A stretch of 64,000 nt of DNA from Sorghum bicolor (lineage: Eukaryota; Streptophyta; Magnoliopsida; Poales; Poaceae). Positions within the stretch are counted from its first letter, which is position 1. Every line of letters begins with the position of its first letter. The stretch lies in the NCBI RefSeq assembly GCF_000003195.3, contig NC_012874.2, positions 61,695,768 to 61,759,767 of the forward strand. Direction: 5' to 3'. The translations under genes and the position numbers were made by a program. Below are positions 45,065 to 55,119 of this stretch, piece after piece. The notes below the pieces were generated by a model that was not told the DNA's origin, ran no database searches, and was given only the letters and a program-made list of their open reading frames with translations.

Positions 45065-45628
45065 CATTGCTAACTCCTGGATATATGCCACCAGTAGTAA
45101 TAGTTGGAACACCAGCAGCTTTTGCTTGCTCATGGAGGCCTTCTGCTCCTCAAAGAATAGTCCGTGTCATCGCAGACATCAATATATGGTGTCTGTTCAG
45201 GATAAAGTTTCAAATGTGCCAACACCATTTTCAGTTAAGCAGCTCACCGCCCCCCAAAAAATGCAATCGAGACTGAAGCTTGGCGCGCTTCTGTTCTACC
45301 TTAGTAGATATTGCTGCCTGCAACACGGTGCACTCCTCCGCCCTCTGGAAAGGGCCAGCAGTATGGACAACCAAATCCACACCTGTCGCAAGAGAAAATT
45401 TCCAAGTACTTATGTTAAGCTTCTCCTAGAGCAAAAGTAAAAAACATCTGTTTTTACTGCTTATTAGGGGGCTCAAACATCATGAGTTAGCTAGCAACTT
45501 GGGCTTTGGAGCCTTGCGAGAGCCTTTGCTGCTAATGTGAAGCTGTACCACCAATTAACATGCTCTAGCTTGCTCTAGGCAGTAGTCATGGCATAATAAG
45601 CAGGATACATATTCATAGTTGTACTGCA

Positions 45629-46026
45629 TGTTGGCGTAATCACTGGTGGCAGGGACTGTCAGCTGGGGCCAAACTGAAGAAGCGGGAAAGCTCAGAATTC
45701 AAATGGAGTCACTTGCAGTCAAGGCCAGCAGGGTGACCGTGCCCAGGGAGCGTGGGCGACGTCGTGCGCGGCGTCAGTTATCCAGTGTGAGTCTTTAGGC
45801 GTCGAGTGGAGTTAGTTTTTTTATTCTCTGTAGGGGGTGTGTTAAGTGACTGCGGTGAGTAGCACATTATCTGTAACCTCTATTTTGCACTGTTATTCTC
45901 TATCAGAGTAAAATAGCTCTGCCCTCCGACAGTTTTCGGGGTCAGGGTCCAAATTTCGTGTGTTCTTGTGTGTTCTTCGATCTAGCCAGTGAGAAATCTG
46001 TGTTTGTGATTGATCCTGAGTCTACA
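45629..46026 (+). repeat. copia 5' LTR (398 bp)
   Basis: It runs TGTTGGCGTAATC to GAGTCTACA. Confidence 0.96.
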
Positions 46027-46028
46027 CG

Positions 46029-46040
46029 TGGTATCAGAGC
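46029..46040 (+). promoter_or_regulatory. primer binding site (initiator tRNA-Met)
   Basis: TGGTATCAGAGC, a perfect match to the plant initiator-Met primer sequence, lies 2 bp after the LTR. Confidence 0.95.
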
Positions 46041-46090
46041 CGATCACAAGCCAGTGCGTTGAGTGCGTGCGTTGTATTGAGTTCATCGTG

Positions 46091-49000
46091 ATGGTGGAGA
46101 CCGGATCGAGTGGAGGTGCGGGTGGCGGCGGACATGGTGATCGCGGGACGTACCACTACCCGCAGTTGACGTCGACCAACTACACGAGCTGGAGCATCCG
46201 GGTTCAGGCCATCATGGAGGATCAAGGCATCTGGGAGGTGGTGGAACCTCCGGAAGGGACGACAACGGTGCAGACGGCGAAGCAGTCCGGCAAGGACAAG
46301 ACGGCGCGGGCACATTTGTTGTAGTGCCTTCCCGATGATCTGCTGATGCAGGTGGCGAAGAAGAAGACTGGAAAGGAGGTTTGGGAGTGCTTGAAGTCAA
46401 GATTTGTCGGTGCAGATCGTGTGCGTGACGCACGGTTGCAGACGCTCAAGAGCGAATTCGATGCTCTGAGGATGAGGGAGGACGAGTCGATCGATTCCTA
46501 TGCTGGGAAACTGACGGCCATGTCGGTGAGGTACAGCAATTTCGGGGGAACATTGGATGATGTGGCGTTGGTGAAGAAGATGTTTGACACCGTGCCGGAG
46601 AGGTTCATTCAAGTTATTGCCGGGATCGAACAGTTCTACGATCTCAAGAATTTGGTGTTCGAGGAAGCAGTTGGGCGTTTGAAGGCATTCGAAGAGAGAA
46701 TTCGGCCGAGAGCCGGGAAATCCTTGACAGATGAGAAGCAAGTCCTACTCACTCAGGCAGAGTGGGAGGAGAGACAGCGGAAGGCTGGTGGTGACTCGTC
46801 GGGAAGAGGAAGGTCATCGGAAGCTAGACGCGGAAGAGGCCGAGGCCGGGGGAGAGGCCAAGGCGGAGGTCGTGGCAACGGGCAAGACCGTGATGGAGGC
46901 AGTGAAGCTGGCAAGAAGGATAAAAGCCATATCAAATGTTTCAAATGCAAAGGGTATGGTCACTATGCCAACCGATGTCCGGGTGGTGAGAACAAAGAGG
47001 AGGCGGCACATCACGCGCGCGCTGAGATCGAGCGTACGCTGGGGTTGATGTATGCTGTCGCCAAGGTGGAGCAAGAAAAGGAGTCCAGGGAGCCAGTCCA
47101 GCAATGTCAGATTGGGAGGCGGGGAGCTGTGAATCTGACAGAGGAGAAGGTGAAGCCGGAGCTGCACTTGACCGGGGGAGGGGAATCCACCGGAGATAGC
47201 TGGTATCTGGACAACGGTGCTAGCAATCACATGACCGGCGACCCTGGCAAGTTCATGGAGCTAGATGGGGGAGTCACCGGGAATGTGAAGTTTGGAGATG
47301 GCGCGGCAGTGCAGATTGAAGGGAAGGGTTCCATCTTGTTCAAGTGCAGAGATGGTGCTCATTGGTTGCTCCGAGATGTCTACTACATCCCCAAGCTCAA
47401 GAGCAATTTGGTGAGCCTAGGTCAGCTCACTGAATTTGGCTGTAAGGTGGAGATGGATGATGATGTCCTCGAGGTGTTCGAGAAAAATCCCAGGAGACTG
47501 CTACTGAAAGTTCAGAGATCCTCAAACAAACTGTATCGAGTTGATCTGAAGCTTGCAGACTCTGAATGTTTGATGGGCAGTGTGGAGGAGCTAGAGTGGC
47601 TCTGGCATGGTCGGCTAGGCCATGTCAATTTCAGAACATTGAAAATGGTTGGGGACAGGGAGATGGTAGGAGGAGTGCCTGTGATCAGTCAGCCTGACAA
47701 GTTGTGTCATCCATGTCTGGCAGGGAAACAGACACGACAACCATTTCCAAAAGCCACAAATTTCAGAGCTCAGCAGGCATTGGAGGTGATCCATGTTGAT
47801 TTCTGTGGACCAATCACTCCATCAACAGTGGCTGGTAATAAGTATTTCATACTGTTTGTCGATGATCATACTAGATACATGCATGTTTATATGCTGAAGA
47901 GTAAGGATCAGGCCACTGCTGCATTAGTGAAGTATAAAGCTGAAGTAGAGAATGCAGTACAGAAAAAGATCAAGTGTATTCGTTCAGATCGTGGGGGGAG
48001 TTTCTGTCAGCAGCTTTTGCAGGGATATGTGAAGCAGCTGGGATCAGAAGACAACTCACTGTTCCATACACACCACAACAGAATGGTGTGGTGGAGAGAA
48101 GGAATAGAACTGTGGTTGAGATGGCTAGGACCATGATGAAGAGTATGAAAATTCCAGGGAGATACTGGGGAGAAGCAGTTAGGCATGTTGTCTATTTGTT
48201 GAATAGATTGCCTACAAGAGCTGTGTTGGAGAAAACACCATTTGAGATGTGGGTGGGAAGAAGACCACATCTGGGACACCGGAAGGTTTTTGGGTGTTTG
48301 GCTCACATGAAGGTGACTGTTCCTCATCTTAAAAAACTTTCAGATAGAAGTCAGAAGACAATCTATCTAGGTGTGGAAGAGGGCTCAAAGGCACATAGAC
48401 TACTTGATCCTCTGCAGAACAAGGTGTTGGTGAGCAGAGATGTGAAGTTTGAGGAAGATGTGTCATGGAGCTGGGAACAGGGAAATGTGAGGATGGAAGA
48501 GTTCTATGTGGAAGTAATGATACTGCAGTTCCTACAAATTTGGGGGAACCAAGTGGTGCAGGGGAGATGCCTGTAGAAGTAGGAGCAGAAGCAGTAGAAG
48601 AAGGTAGTGTTGGGGCTGGAGGTGATCATATGTAGTCAACACAGGGTGAAAACTCACCACAGCAAAGTGAAGCTTTGCCACACTCAGAGGGTTCAGGTGG
48701 TGTAACTGAACCTGCTTCAGCACAAGGCTCAGGTCTGATACAAAATTCACCAGAGGGATCAGGTGGGCAAGGGGATGATAGTTCAAATGAAGAACCAGGA
48801 AGATTCAGAGATCTGAATGACATCTATGATCACACTGATGTGGTTGAACTGCAGTATGATTCTGATGGTGAAGCTTTGTTAGCAGAACTTGAAGAGCCAG
48901 CAAAATATGTTGAGGCTGCTGGGAAGCCAGATTGGGAGGAAGCTATGGACAAAGAAATAGAGTCTATTGAGAAGAATGGAACTTGGGAATTGTCAAAGCT

Positions 49001-50422
49001 ACCAGCAGGGCAGAAAGCTATTGGTCTCAAGTGGGTATTTAAGCTGAAGAAGAATGCTGAAGGTGAAGTTGTAAAACATAAAGCTAGACTTGTAGCCAAG
49101 GGGTATGTTCAAAAGAAAGGTGTGGATTACGAGGAAGTGTTTGCTCCAGTAGCTAGAATTGATACTGTGAAGTTCATTTTAGCATTAGCAGCAAACAGGG
49201 GTTGGCAGATCCATCACTTGGATGTTAAGTCTGCATTTTTGCATGGAGTTTTGGAGGAAGAAGTGTATGTCCAACAACCTGAAGGTTATGTAGTAAAGGG
49301 AAAAGAGGATTATGTTCTCAGGTTGAACAAGGCATTATATGGCCTCAATGGAACATGAGACTTGACAGAAGTTTGAAGAAGCTTGGTTTCAAGAGATGTT
49401 TGAGTGAGCAGGCTGTTTACACAAGGGGGTCTGGGAAAGACAGTGTACTTCTTGGTGTGTATGTAGATGATCTCATTGTGACAGGAAATGATCCAACAGA
49501 GATTATCAAATTCAAACAGCAGATGACTGGGGAATTTGAGATGAGTGATCTTGGCCTTCTGTCCTATTACCTGGGAATAGAAGTAGATCAGAAGGATGAG
49601 TATCTGACTATAAAGCAGACTGGGTATGCCAAGAAAGTGTTAGAGCAATTTGGTATGGGGGAGTGCAATGCTACTAAGTATCCTATGGAACCTGGGTTGA
49701 AGTTGCATGAGGACAAGCAAGGAGAAAGAGTGGATGCAACAAACTACAGGAAAATGATAGGATGCTTAAGGTATCTGTTACATACCAGACCTGACTTGGC
49801 TTACTCAGTTGGAGTAGCAAGTAGATTCATGGAGAAGCCTACAGTGCTACATGTGAAGGCAGTAAAGCAGATACTGAGATATCTCAAGGGAACAACTGAA
49901 CTTGGGTTAGTGTATACCCAGGAGAGGAAGATGGAAGCAATCACTGGATTTTCACACAGTGATCATGGGGCTGATGTTGTTGGGAGAAAGAGCACAGGAG
50001 GGATGGCATTCAATCTGAATGATAGTCTGATCTCGTGGTGTTCTCAGAAACAGAAAACAGTGTCCCTTTCTTCCTGTGAATCTGAATTTATGGCTGCCAC
50101 TGCAGCAGCAAGACAAGCTCTATGGTTGAGGAACTTGTTGTCAGAAATAACAGGAAAGGAGCAACAGGTGGTGACCTTGTATGTTGACAACAATTCAGCC
50201 ATAGCACTCATGAAGAATCCTGTCTTTCATGGAAGAAGCAAGCACATTGATATAAAGTACCATTTTATCAGAGAATGTGTGGAGCGGGGACAGATAGCAG
50301 TGCGGAGGGTGTGTACTGATCTGCAGAAAGCAGATGCACTGACTAAGCCACTGTCAGCAATCAAGCTGGCAACCATGAGGCATTTGATGGGGGTTCGAGA
50401 TCTTAGCTCCCACCAGGATTAG
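46091..50422 (+). pseudogene. copia gag-pol polyprotein (disabled)
   Basis: Starts ATG 46091. Gag (YPQLTSTNYTSWSIRVQAIM) has a Gly/Arg-rich run and a CCHC knuckle CFKCKGYGHYANRC (about 46938). Then come protease (WYLDNGASNHMTGDP), GAG-pre-integrase (LWHGRLGHVNFRTL, CHPCLAGKQ), integrase (Asp in HVDFCGP, Asp in IRSDRGG, Glu in NGVVERRNR), reverse transcriptase (LDVKSAFLHG, YVDDLIVTG) and RNase H (VGRKSTGGMAFN, SCESEFMAA, RSKHIDIKYHFI), ending at TAG 50420. Lesions: TAG at 46322, a missing G in the G run at about 47991-47996, a frame change near 48500, TAG at 48633 and a loss of about 16 bp near 49350 that removes the conserved K-Q-A-P-R-A segment of reverse transcriptase. The RNase H entry motif reads GFSHSDHGAD, unusual for the family. 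Confidence 0.93.
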
Positions 50423-50431
50423 GGGGGAGAG

Positions 50432-50829
50432 TGTTGGCGTAATCACTGGTGGCAGGGACTGTCAGCTGGGGCCAAACTGAAGAAGCGAGAAAGCTCATAA
50501 TTCAAATGGAGTCAGTTGCAGTCAAGGCCAGCGGGGTGACCGTGCCCAGGGAGCGTGGGCGACGTCGTGCGCGGCGTCAGTTATCCAGTGTGAGTCTTTA
50601 GGCGTCGAGTGGAGTTAGTTTTTTTATTCTCTGTAGGGGGTGTGTTAAGTGACTGCGGTGAGCAGCACATTATCTGTAACCTCTATTTTGCACTGTTATT
50701 CTCTATCAGAGTAAAATAGCTCTGCCCTCCGACAGTTTTCGGGGTCAGGGTCCAAATTTCGTGTGTTCTTGTGTGTTCTTCGATCTAGCCAGTGAGAAAT
50801 CTGTGTTTGTGATTGATCCTGAGTCTACA
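50432..50829 (+). repeat. copia 3' LTR (398 bp)
   Basis: Same ends and length as the 5' copy, with five substitutions, four of them within the first 110 bp. Confidence 0.96.
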
Positions 50830-51281
50830 CTGCATTATTGAATACTGATACTGACCCTGCAGCGCTTCCTCCAGCATGCCTGTGTCGCGGGTGTCGACCT
50901 GGACAAACTCAGACCGGCTCCCAAGCTTAGCTGCAACGGACTCGCCTTTCTCTCTGGCAAATCAAACCAAATTGAACCAAGCACCACCTGTAAGTTGCAT
51001 AGATTCTGCATAGATTCAGCCTGAACACAAAAGGTCACTAACGAGGTGAGGTCCTACCAGTTCCTGCCTCCGATGAGAATGTCGAGGTCGGGGCGGAGCT
51101 CGGAGAGCGTGGTGGCCGTGGATCCCCCGACGCGTCCTGTGCTGCCTAGCACGAGCACGTGGGCAGTCCTCGAGGTCTTGCTCCTCCACTGGGCCTGGGT
51201 AGCCTCCCTGGAGCCGGAGGGAGCTGCCGTGGCGGGAGCTGGAGGCACGCATGCTCTGACGACGATGCCCATGGCGCCCAA

Positions 51282-52019
51282 TCCCTATACGGCCAGTGCC
51301 GCGGCGCGTGCGAGGTGGGCAGGCTTATCGTCTAGCTAGCGCCTAGGCCACGCCCTGGCCACAGAACGAGTGTCGCGCCACCGCCGTGAGGATGTGTCGG
51401 ATGCCTGGGAAAAGTCTAAAATCATGGGAACCGCTGGATCGTGACGGGCCTAGGGAAGGAAGCTGGGGAGTGTGGAAAGCCTCCGCCTACACCAATCCCC
51501 TGATCTGCAATTTGCAGCAACACGCCGGGCACCATCTCCATGGATTTGAACGCCACTGGCTAGGATGGAGGGGGTGCGTGACTGCGTGCGCTACTTCTGC
51601 CCGGGAGGGGACCGAGCGCTCCGACCAGCCATGCGGTGGCACCTCAACTGATATTCTTGCCCCCGCGTCGAGATCCCATCGAGGATCCATGCCACCGTCG
51701 AGCGCGAACAGCAGGCACGCGCGGCCACCGGCGAGAGCGGGAGGGGATCCCGAGCGCATGCTACGGCGTTGGGCGTCAGGGGATCGACGCGTGAGGGAGG
51801 AGAGATCTTGCTACCGCGTTGGGCGGGATGGGAACGGAGGTGATGGCGGCGTGGATCCGAGAAATCCGCGAGGGCGAGGATTGGGGATGGGAGCTGCTCA
51901 CACTCAGGCCCCACATGTCGGCACGGTGGAAAGATCACACACACGGAATCGGACCGACGGAAAAAAAAGTCGCACCATGAAATAGTCTTACTTTTGTTCT
52001 TTTTAGTTGTAGGAGATGT
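51282..52019. other. GC-rich stretch upstream of the dehydrogenase-like fragment, nothing recognised
   Basis: No convincing exon, promoter or transposon end was found. ACTTTTGTTCTTTTTAGTTG at 51990-52009 also occurs, nearly identical, at 12112-12131. Confidence 0.35.
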
Positions 52020-52306
52020 ATTGGCTGTTATGTGTGGTTGAGTTAACGTAAAAAAACGTTGCGACGCTGCAATTAAAGACGCCTCCACAAACTCCTACTG
52101 ATGGCAAACAGGCGACATAGGCGACATTATTCACCATATCAGCACCAACCGTGTCAAGCAGGAGATTGTTAGTCCAGTTGCTGATCTTTGTTGTTTCCTG
52201 CAAACATACAACAGTAGCTCCAGTGGAGATGATCTGATTTCTTATTTGCCCCATCGTTTAGTCCTCTAACGTTCCAACACAAGATGTTGCAGTTTTTAGC
52301 CGACAT
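52010..52306 (-). pseudogene. L1-type LINE ORF2 start fragment
   Basis: From ATG 52306 the minus strand reads MSAKNCNILCWNVRGLND and, after a frame change, IRNQIISTGATVVCLQETTK, the first two blocks of an L1 endonuclease. The rest of the LINE is missing. 52320-52515 upstream on the same strand may be LINE sequence preceding ORF2. Confidence 0.72.
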
Positions 52307-52515
52307 AATGAAAGGTTCCAGCTACTTGCTTATGACAATCAAGTCCAGCCACCAGCATACACAATCAGGGGTGACCGAAGGCAACAGAGCCAGCAGGTCG
52401 GAGTTCTCCCCCAAGGTCCAGCACTTACAAGTTCTTGAGCCGAAGGCTGAGAGGCCAGCATCAAACAGCAATTTGAAGGGGTTTAAAACCACATTACTCG
52501 ACAACCTGATTGCCC

Positions 52516-54069
52516 TCACCTCCACCGCCGTGGCCTCAGGTGGTCAGGATGAAGTGTCGCGCCTTCAGGAGCCAGCGGCGGTTCTGCCACGCCGAGACGA
52601 ATCAAGTCCAGCCGCAGCGCCTCGGCCTCGGCAGCCTTCTTCTCGTACTCCTTCCTCTCCCTCGCGATCGAAGTGTCGCGGGCATGTTGGTGGACGCGCG
52701 ACGCCTTCCAATCCCTTGTCGCAGCTGCGTTGTGAGCAATCTCTTGTTTCTCGTCCAGAAGTCGCTGAATGTTCTCTGTCTTTTTCCTCATGATGATGTA
52801 AGCCTCCTCGAGCCGATGGAGCTGCAGATCATCAGAAATCGAATCGTGAATCCAGGGGAACGAGCAACAATGCGTTCGAGCGCAACTGAAACTAACCAAA
52901 TACTCCACGCGAACGCCCTGCACGACGGCCGCGGCAGCAACATCGCCATCGTCGACTGGGTGGTCCTCCTCCTCCACGGGCACGTCGCCGCCCATGCCGA
53001 GAACCTGCTCCGCGCGCGCCACCGCCCCGTCGCCAGCTTCTGCGCGCCCGTCCTCGCCGTCGAGGTGTAGGGGCACCTCGTGGCCCTCGAGCTGGCCGAA
53101 GTGATCCTCCGCGTCGCGGTTCGGGCGTGCCACCGCCCCGTCCCCAGGCACCCCGTCGGCAGCTTCTGGGCGTCCGTCCTCGCCGTCGAGGTGCAGGGGC
53201 ACCTCGTGGCCCTCGAGCTCGCCGAAATGATCCTCCGCGTCGCGGTTCGGGCGTGCCACCGCGCCGTCGTCAGGCACCCCGTCGGCAGCTTCTGGGGGCC
53301 CGTCCTCGCCGTCGAGGTGCAGGGGCACCTCCTGGCCCTCGAGCTCGCCGAAGTTCTCCTCCAAGTCGCGGTTCGGGCGTGCCACCGCACCGTCGCAGTT
53401 CGGGCGCGGCTCATTCTCACCGGGCAACACCTCCTCCCCTTGGTCGGCGCCCGGTCCCGCCGCCGCGCCGCCCACGATGCGGAAGACCGAGGTGATCCTT
53501 GCGCCGTTTATCTCTGCGACGACACGTGGTGGCGCGTTGAGATGCACGACGCGGGCGGCGCCATGGGCGGCGAGATCCTCCGCGCCGATGTAGAGGACGC
53601 CGCGCCCGCCAAGCACCCGATCGCGCAGGCCGCGGATGATGCGACCGGGAATGTAAGCCACGAACTTATTCCCGGCGAGCACGGGAACCTTGGCGTTGTC
53701 GAGATTCCCCGGCGTCAGCGCCGGCACCTCGCCGGGCGCCCCGCGCCACGGTCCCGCGGGCATGTAGCCCGGGCCGTGACGCCTCGTGTGCGCCCGCAAC
53801 GCCCCGGCCAGCACGCGGGCCCTCGGAGGCAGGTTGCGCGGCTCCTCGTCCACGGCGCGGTGGCGGGCAGGAGGAGCAGCCCCCCACGGGCGGCGCGCCT
53901 GAGCAGGAGGAGAGGCGGCGTCGCGCTCGCGCCGAGCTCGAGGTCGTGGGCGTGGGCGTAGGCGTGGCGGGAGCAGGGGTCCACGGCGGGGACGCGGCGG
54001 TGGAGAGAGGTGGCGCGGCCGTGGGCCACCACCGTGGCCGCCACGGCCTCGTGCGCCGTCGCGATACAT
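52516..54069 (-). CDS. unrecognised gene with one intron and 42-residue tandem repeats
   Basis: ATG at 54069 is chosen because a CT-rich 5' leader precedes it and the residues upstream look untranslated. A 75-bp intron (52896-52822; donor TTTG/GTTAGT, acceptor CTGCAG) gives 492 residues. The N-terminal third is Arg/Pro/Gly-rich. The middle has a hydrophobic, domain-like block (VPVLAGNKFVAYIPGRIIRG, VVHLNAPPRVVAEINGARIT), then three tandem repeats starting GAVARPNRD, each with EVPLHLDGEDG. The C-terminus is a Glu/Lys coil (LEEAYIIMRKKTENIQRLLD). No stop or shift was seen. GC content is very high, so long frames also open on the other strand; the phase-preserving repeats and the intron favour this frame. 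I do not recognise the family. It could be a real host gene or a young captured one. A LINE fragment abuts its 3' end. Confidence 0.6.
   Translation of the reverse strand: MYRDGARGRGGHGGGPRPRHLSPPPRPRRGPLLPPRLRPRPRPRARRERDAASPPAQARRPWGAAPPARHRAVDEEPRNLPPRARVLAGALRAHTRRHGPGYMPAGPWRGAPGEVPALTPGNLDNAKVPVLAGNKFVAYIPGRIIRGLRDRVLGGRGVLYIGAEDLAAHGAARVVHLNAPPRVVAEINGARITSVFRIVGGAAAGPGADQGEEVLPGENEPRPNCDGAVARPNRDLEENFGELEGQEVPLHLDGEDGPPEAADGVPDDGAVARPNRDAEDHFGELEGHEVPLHLDGEDGRPEAADGVPGDGAVARPNRDAEDHFGQLEGHEVPLHLDGEDGRAEAGDGAVARAEQVLGMGGDVPVEEEDHPVDDGDVAAAAVVQGVRVEYLVSFSCARTHCCSFPWIHDSISDDLQLHRLEEAYIIMRKKTENIQRLLDEKQEIAHNAAATRDWKASRVHQHARDTSIARERKEYEKKAAEAEALRLDLIRLGVAEPPLAPEGATLHPDHLRPRRWR
53041..53415 (-). 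repeat. 126-bp tandem repeat, about three copies
   Basis: GGGCACCTC(G/C)TGGCCCTCGAG recurs at 53071, 53197 and 53323, exactly 126 bp apart, encoding 42-residue repeats in the minus-strand gene. Copies are over 90% alike by eye. Confidence 0.9.
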
Positions 54070-54493
54070 GGTGGTTCGTTGGCGGTGGAGAACGGGAACG
54101 GGGACGGGCGAGAGGAGAGAGCGGTGGAGGTCGGGGACGGGGACGGGCGAAGAGAGGCGGAGACGTTGGTGGGGATTGCTGAAGCGCGAAGTGCTGCAGC
54201 GATCGGTTTTTAAACAGAAGAGCACGAGGGGGAACGGGGCAGGGACGGTGGGACCCCGGCCAGGCGAGGCGGTTAGAGTGGGGCGGGTCCCACCCTGCGA
54301 GTTTGTTACGGTGCAACTCGGCGACGGCGGATGCTTGGATTTGGCATTCGAGTGATCGGCCAACCGTCTCGTGTACCCTCCTCTTTGCTCAGCCCGTGAC
54401 GCTTCTTTTTCGCTGATGTCTAGACCCCACTTGTCAGCTCATTTTTGGGTAACACACCATTTATCTCTTTGAAATATCTATTACCTTTTCCCC

Positions 54494-54763
54494 AGTGGCG
54501 GACCCAGAAACGGATCAAGAGAGGGACTAAATAACATAGCTAATTTTTTTTCTCGCTTAATCCAGTACACTAATAAATATAGATAAAATTGATAGTTCAA
54601 TATTGATTTAAAGTGCTCAAAAGCAAAGATTCATAGAATAAATATAGAAAAATACCAAATATATGAAGTCTTTTACTAAAAAAAATTTGTTAAAATTTTT
54701 TTGAGCCCAAGAAGGGGGTGGAGGAAGGCACCCTAGCCCCCCCCACTTTGAGTCCGCCAATGC
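54494..54763. mobile_element. MITE with AGTGGCGGACCC-type ends
   Basis: CAGTGGCGGACCCAG at the left and GAGTCCGCCAATGC at the right form an imperfect inverted repeat around about 240 bp of AT-rich non-coding DNA. The end sequence is a common plant MITE terminus. 54070-54493 is the 5' flank of the neighbouring gene plus plain sequence. Confidence 0.55.
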
Positions 54764-54812
54764 CTTTCCCATTTCTTTTCTTTCCCGCTTCGAAGGGGGT
54801 GGAGGAAGGCGA

Positions 54813-55117
54813 GAGCCTCTTTGACAGGGCTCCTAGAAGAGATTCAGCTTCGGCTCGTGAAAGAGCTATGCCAAACGCCTATTATGGAAAAGGCTCTGTA
54901 TGGGGAGCCAGTCAAGAGCTGGAGCCATTTTTTGCCTGTGTAGAAGAAGCATAAAAAACGAGCTTCGCGCGGCTCCTTATTGGGTTCACGTCCTCTAATT
55001 TCGGAGAAGCCGTTTTGCTAAATGTTTTCCAAAACGGCTTTAGCTCCTTCATAGGAGTTGCTTCTTCAGAGGAGCCGGAGCCATTTTCGGAGAAGCCAGA
55101 GCCTTGCCAAATAGGCC
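54813..55117. mobile_element. hAT-like MITE with GGAGCC/GGCTCC-rich inverted ends
   Basis: GCCTCTTTGACAGGGCTCC near 54815 is inverted at the right as GAGCCTTGCCAAATAGGCC near 55099. AGAAGC/GGAGCC words are repeated in both orientations. This resembles the frequent grass MITE that begins GGCC-TGTTTGGCA-GGCTC. About 305 bp, no coding content. Confidence 0.5.
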
Positions 55118-55119
55118 AT

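Larger units (their letters stand above)
45629..50829 (+). mobile_element. young Ty1/copia retrotransposon, complete with both LTRs, TSD CTGCA
   Basis: The 5201-bp element is flanked by CTGCA on both sides (45624-45628 and 50830-50834). It has 398-bp LTRs, a Met primer site, one gag-pol frame and a polypurine tract AGGGGGGAGAG before the 3' LTR. It lies in intron 2 of the saccharopine-dehydrogenase-like pseudogene, in the opposite orientation. The LTRs differ at 5 of 398 positions by eye, so insertion is recent, yet gag-pol is already broken. Confidence 0.96.
45065..51281 (-). pseudogene. saccharopine dehydrogenase-like gene, exons 1-4 only, degenerate
   Basis: The minus-strand exons are 51281-51058, 50953-50856, 45382-45300 and 45192-45065. 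Exon 1 has the Rossmann dinucleotide-binding motif VLVLGSTGRVGGSTATTL and RPDLDILIGGRN. Exon 2 reads KGESVAAKLGSRSEFVQVDT, exon 3 DLVVHTAGPFQRAEECTVLQ, exon 4 TPYIDVCDDTDYSL and GVPTITTGGIYPGVSN. All junctions are GT-AG. The family are NADPH-dependent plastid or peroxisomal oxidoreductase-like proteins of uncertain role in plants. Two lesions: the codon spanning the exon 1/2 junction is TGA where CGA (Arg) is expected, and exon 4 has one extra base after TTGAGG. The C-terminal two-thirds of the usual protein was not found. A copia element fills intron 2. It is a relic or captured fragment. Confidence 0.83.

Noticed and set aside
53080..53961. 293-codon plus-strand frame over the orphan gene
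   Set aside because: It is the reverse-strand shadow of the GC-rich minus-strand gene. It lacks the intron logic and has no domain-like content of its own.
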